A stretch of DNA of 7,385 bases. Source: Lentisphaerota bacterium (lineage in GTDB: Bacteria > Verrucomicrobiota > Lentisphaeria > Oligosphaerales > Oligosphaeraceae). The notes beneath the pieces were generated by a model. The model did not search any database. It worked only from the letters and a program-made list of their open reading frames with translations, and was not told where the DNA came from. Shown here in pieces: positions 6,842 to 7,385 of the stretch. The stretch's first letter is position 1, and each line of letters opens with the position of its first letter. The DNA is taken from the NCBI GenBank assembly GCA_012800625.1, contig JAAZIY010000071.1:1-7385 (forward strand), in the 5' to 3' direction. Made by a program: the position numbers and the translations under genes.

Positions 6842-6874
6842 TTTATCCACCCTGGCTCCAAGGTGGCGGATAAA
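6842..6874. promoter_or_regulatory. Inverted repeat in divergent promoter region
   Basis: TTTATCC (6842-6848) and GGATAAA (6868-6874) are perfect seven-base inverted arms, extended inward by ACC/GGT with a three-base asymmetry (alternatively CCACC pairs with GGTGG). It lies 50 bases before the aminotransferase start and, if the promoter below is right, inside the operon leader. It could be a leader RNA hairpin or a binding site for the divergent AraC regulator or another repressor. No U-tract follows in the minus direction, so it is not an intrinsic terminator for the operon leader. Confidence 0.45.
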
Positions 6875-6899
6875 ATCGGCTCGCTTCAAGACAACAATT

Positions 6900-6929
6900 A
6901 CTATATGGTTGGCCTCGCATCTCTGCCAC
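6900..6929 (-). promoter_or_regulatory. Possible sigma70-type promoter of the operon
   Basis: On the minus strand GTGGCA (6924-6929) and TATAGT (6900-6905) are separated by 18 bases and match the -35 and -10 consensus at four and five of six positions. Transcription would start near 6893 and give a leader of about 100 bases carrying the 6842-6874 hairpin. Other -10-like hexamers exist in this AT-rich region (for example TATTAT near 6935-6940), so this choice is weak. Confidence 0.25.
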
Positions 6930-6983
6930 TGTGATAATATTGATTTTTTTACGCTAGTATATGGATTTTCTTGAGAAGCTGGA

Positions 6984-7013
6984 TTGGCAATTCAAGGCTA
7001 GTGGCTGTATTTT
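6984..7013 (+). promoter_or_regulatory. Possible promoter of the AraC-type gene
   Basis: TTGGCA (6984-6989) and TATTTT (7008-7013) are separated by 18 bases; they match the -35 at five and the -10 at four of six positions. Transcription would begin about 20 bases before the ATG at 7043. An alternative further upstream is TTGGCC (6909-6914) with GATAAT (6933-6938), also spaced by 18. Confidence 0.3.
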
Positions 7014-7036
7014 ATGCTTAACTCCCAATCAAGGCT
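6992..7036 (+). repeat. Direct repeat TCAAGGCT flanking the regulator promoter
   Basis: TCAAGGCT occurs at 6992-6999 and again at 7029-7036, each preceded by CAA(T)T-like bases. The copies bracket the proposed -10 box; the second also contains the AAGG Shine-Dalgarno core, eight bases before the ATG. AraC-family proteins often bind direct repeats, so these could be autoregulatory half-sites, but an eight-base repeat can arise by chance. Confidence 0.2.
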
Positions 7037-7042
7037 TTCGAC

Positions 7043-7385
7043 ATGCAGTTCAAAGACAAGCTAGCGTCTCTTCTTCAATCCCTGGTAGACAGCGGTCTGG
7101 ACTGTCACTATGCCGACTCCAGGCCCCCGGGCCAGCGTTCTGCACTTAAGGACTATTATTATGCCCCGGAATCACATAGCGCACACGTGGAGATGATTTT
7201 CCTGTGCTCCGGCGCCTTGTACCTGCATGTCAATGGGGTTGTTTTTCCCCTGGACAGGGGCAAGGCCCAGGTGTTCTTTATGAACACCGTGCATGGCGAG
7301 CATTATTTGCGTCCCGAGCAGGACTACGAGCTGCTTTGGCTATCCTTGACCCCCTACAGCATCAACCTTCACACCACCGGCTATA
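7043..7385 (+). CDS. AraC-family regulator, N-terminal cupin part (partial)
   Basis: An open frame of 114 codons runs off the right edge. The frame is closed by a stop at 7019-7021, so ATG 7043 is the only sensible start, and AAGG sits eight bases before it. After a short helical N-terminus (MQFKDKLASL...) residues about 47-114 read as the beta-strand pattern of an AraC-type sugar-binding cupin: HVEMIFLCSG (48-57), LYLHVNGVVFPL (59-70), VFFMNTVHGEHY (77-88), YELLWLSL (95-102). H84 lies where these domains carry the 'P...H' turn. The C-terminal double helix-turn-helix expected of the family would be outside the window, so the assignment rests on the sensor half and on its divergent position beside a sugar operon. 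It likely activates the operon on sensing a pathway sugar (inference). Confidence 0.7.
   Translation, partial: MQFKDKLASLLQSLVDSGLDCHYADSRPPGQRSALKDYYYAPESHSAHVEMIFLCSGALYLHVNGVVFPLDRGKAQVFFMNTVHGEHYLRPEQDYELLWLSLTPYSINLHTTGY

Noticed and set aside
5830..6873. 347-codon open frame on the plus strand
   Set aside because: It is antisense to the clearly real aminotransferase, has no recognisable domain, and runs through the operon's ribosome site. It arises from the codon pattern of the true gene.
6961..7149. 62-codon plus-strand frame before and into the regulator
   Set aside because: Overlaps the AraC-type frame in another phase, and its product shows no domain; no good ribosome site.

Overview
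The window holds one four-gene operon on the minus strand (6792 down to 462) and the start of a divergent AraC-type regulator gene on the plus strand (7043 to the right edge). A 461-base non-coding stretch at the left edge is packed with palindromes. Transcription order in the operon is: DegT-family PLP aminotransferase (5542-6792), hydroxypyruvate-isomerase-like TIM barrel (4769-5548), two-domain amidohydrolase (3088-4698), and a large cytoplasmic six-hairpin (alpha/alpha)6 glycosidase-like protein (462-3050).

The set looks like an accessory carbohydrate pathway controlled by a local sugar-responsive regulator. The glycosidase-like protein would act on an imported glycoside. The aminotransferase would add or remove an amino group on a keto sugar or cyclitol. 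The isomerase would interconvert an aldose and a ketose (or aldehyde and keto acid), and the amidohydrolase would open a ring or hydrolyse or decarboxylate an intermediate. No transporter, kinase or sulfatase lies in the window, none of the four enzymes has an obvious secretion signal, and the substrate cannot be named. Direction (catabolic or biosynthetic) is inferred, with catabolism favoured by the glycosidase and the AraC regulator.

The host is a bacterium with purine-rich Shine-Dalgarno sites. The style of locus (orphan six-hairpin glycosidase, amidohydrolase 2, Hyi-like TIM barrel, cupin-AraC regulator) and the dense imperfect palindromes recall PVC-group genomes, especially Lentisphaerota/Verrucomicrobiota. 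That is recognition from memory, not proof.

Most unusual points: the amidohydrolase is a tandem duplication whose N-terminal half appears to have lost every metal ligand; an intrinsic-terminator-like hairpin sits inside the operon between isomerase and amidohydrolase; the glycosidase cannot be placed in a family by eye; and the left flank carries a cluster of at least five tightly packed hairpins resembling REP/BIME-type elements.
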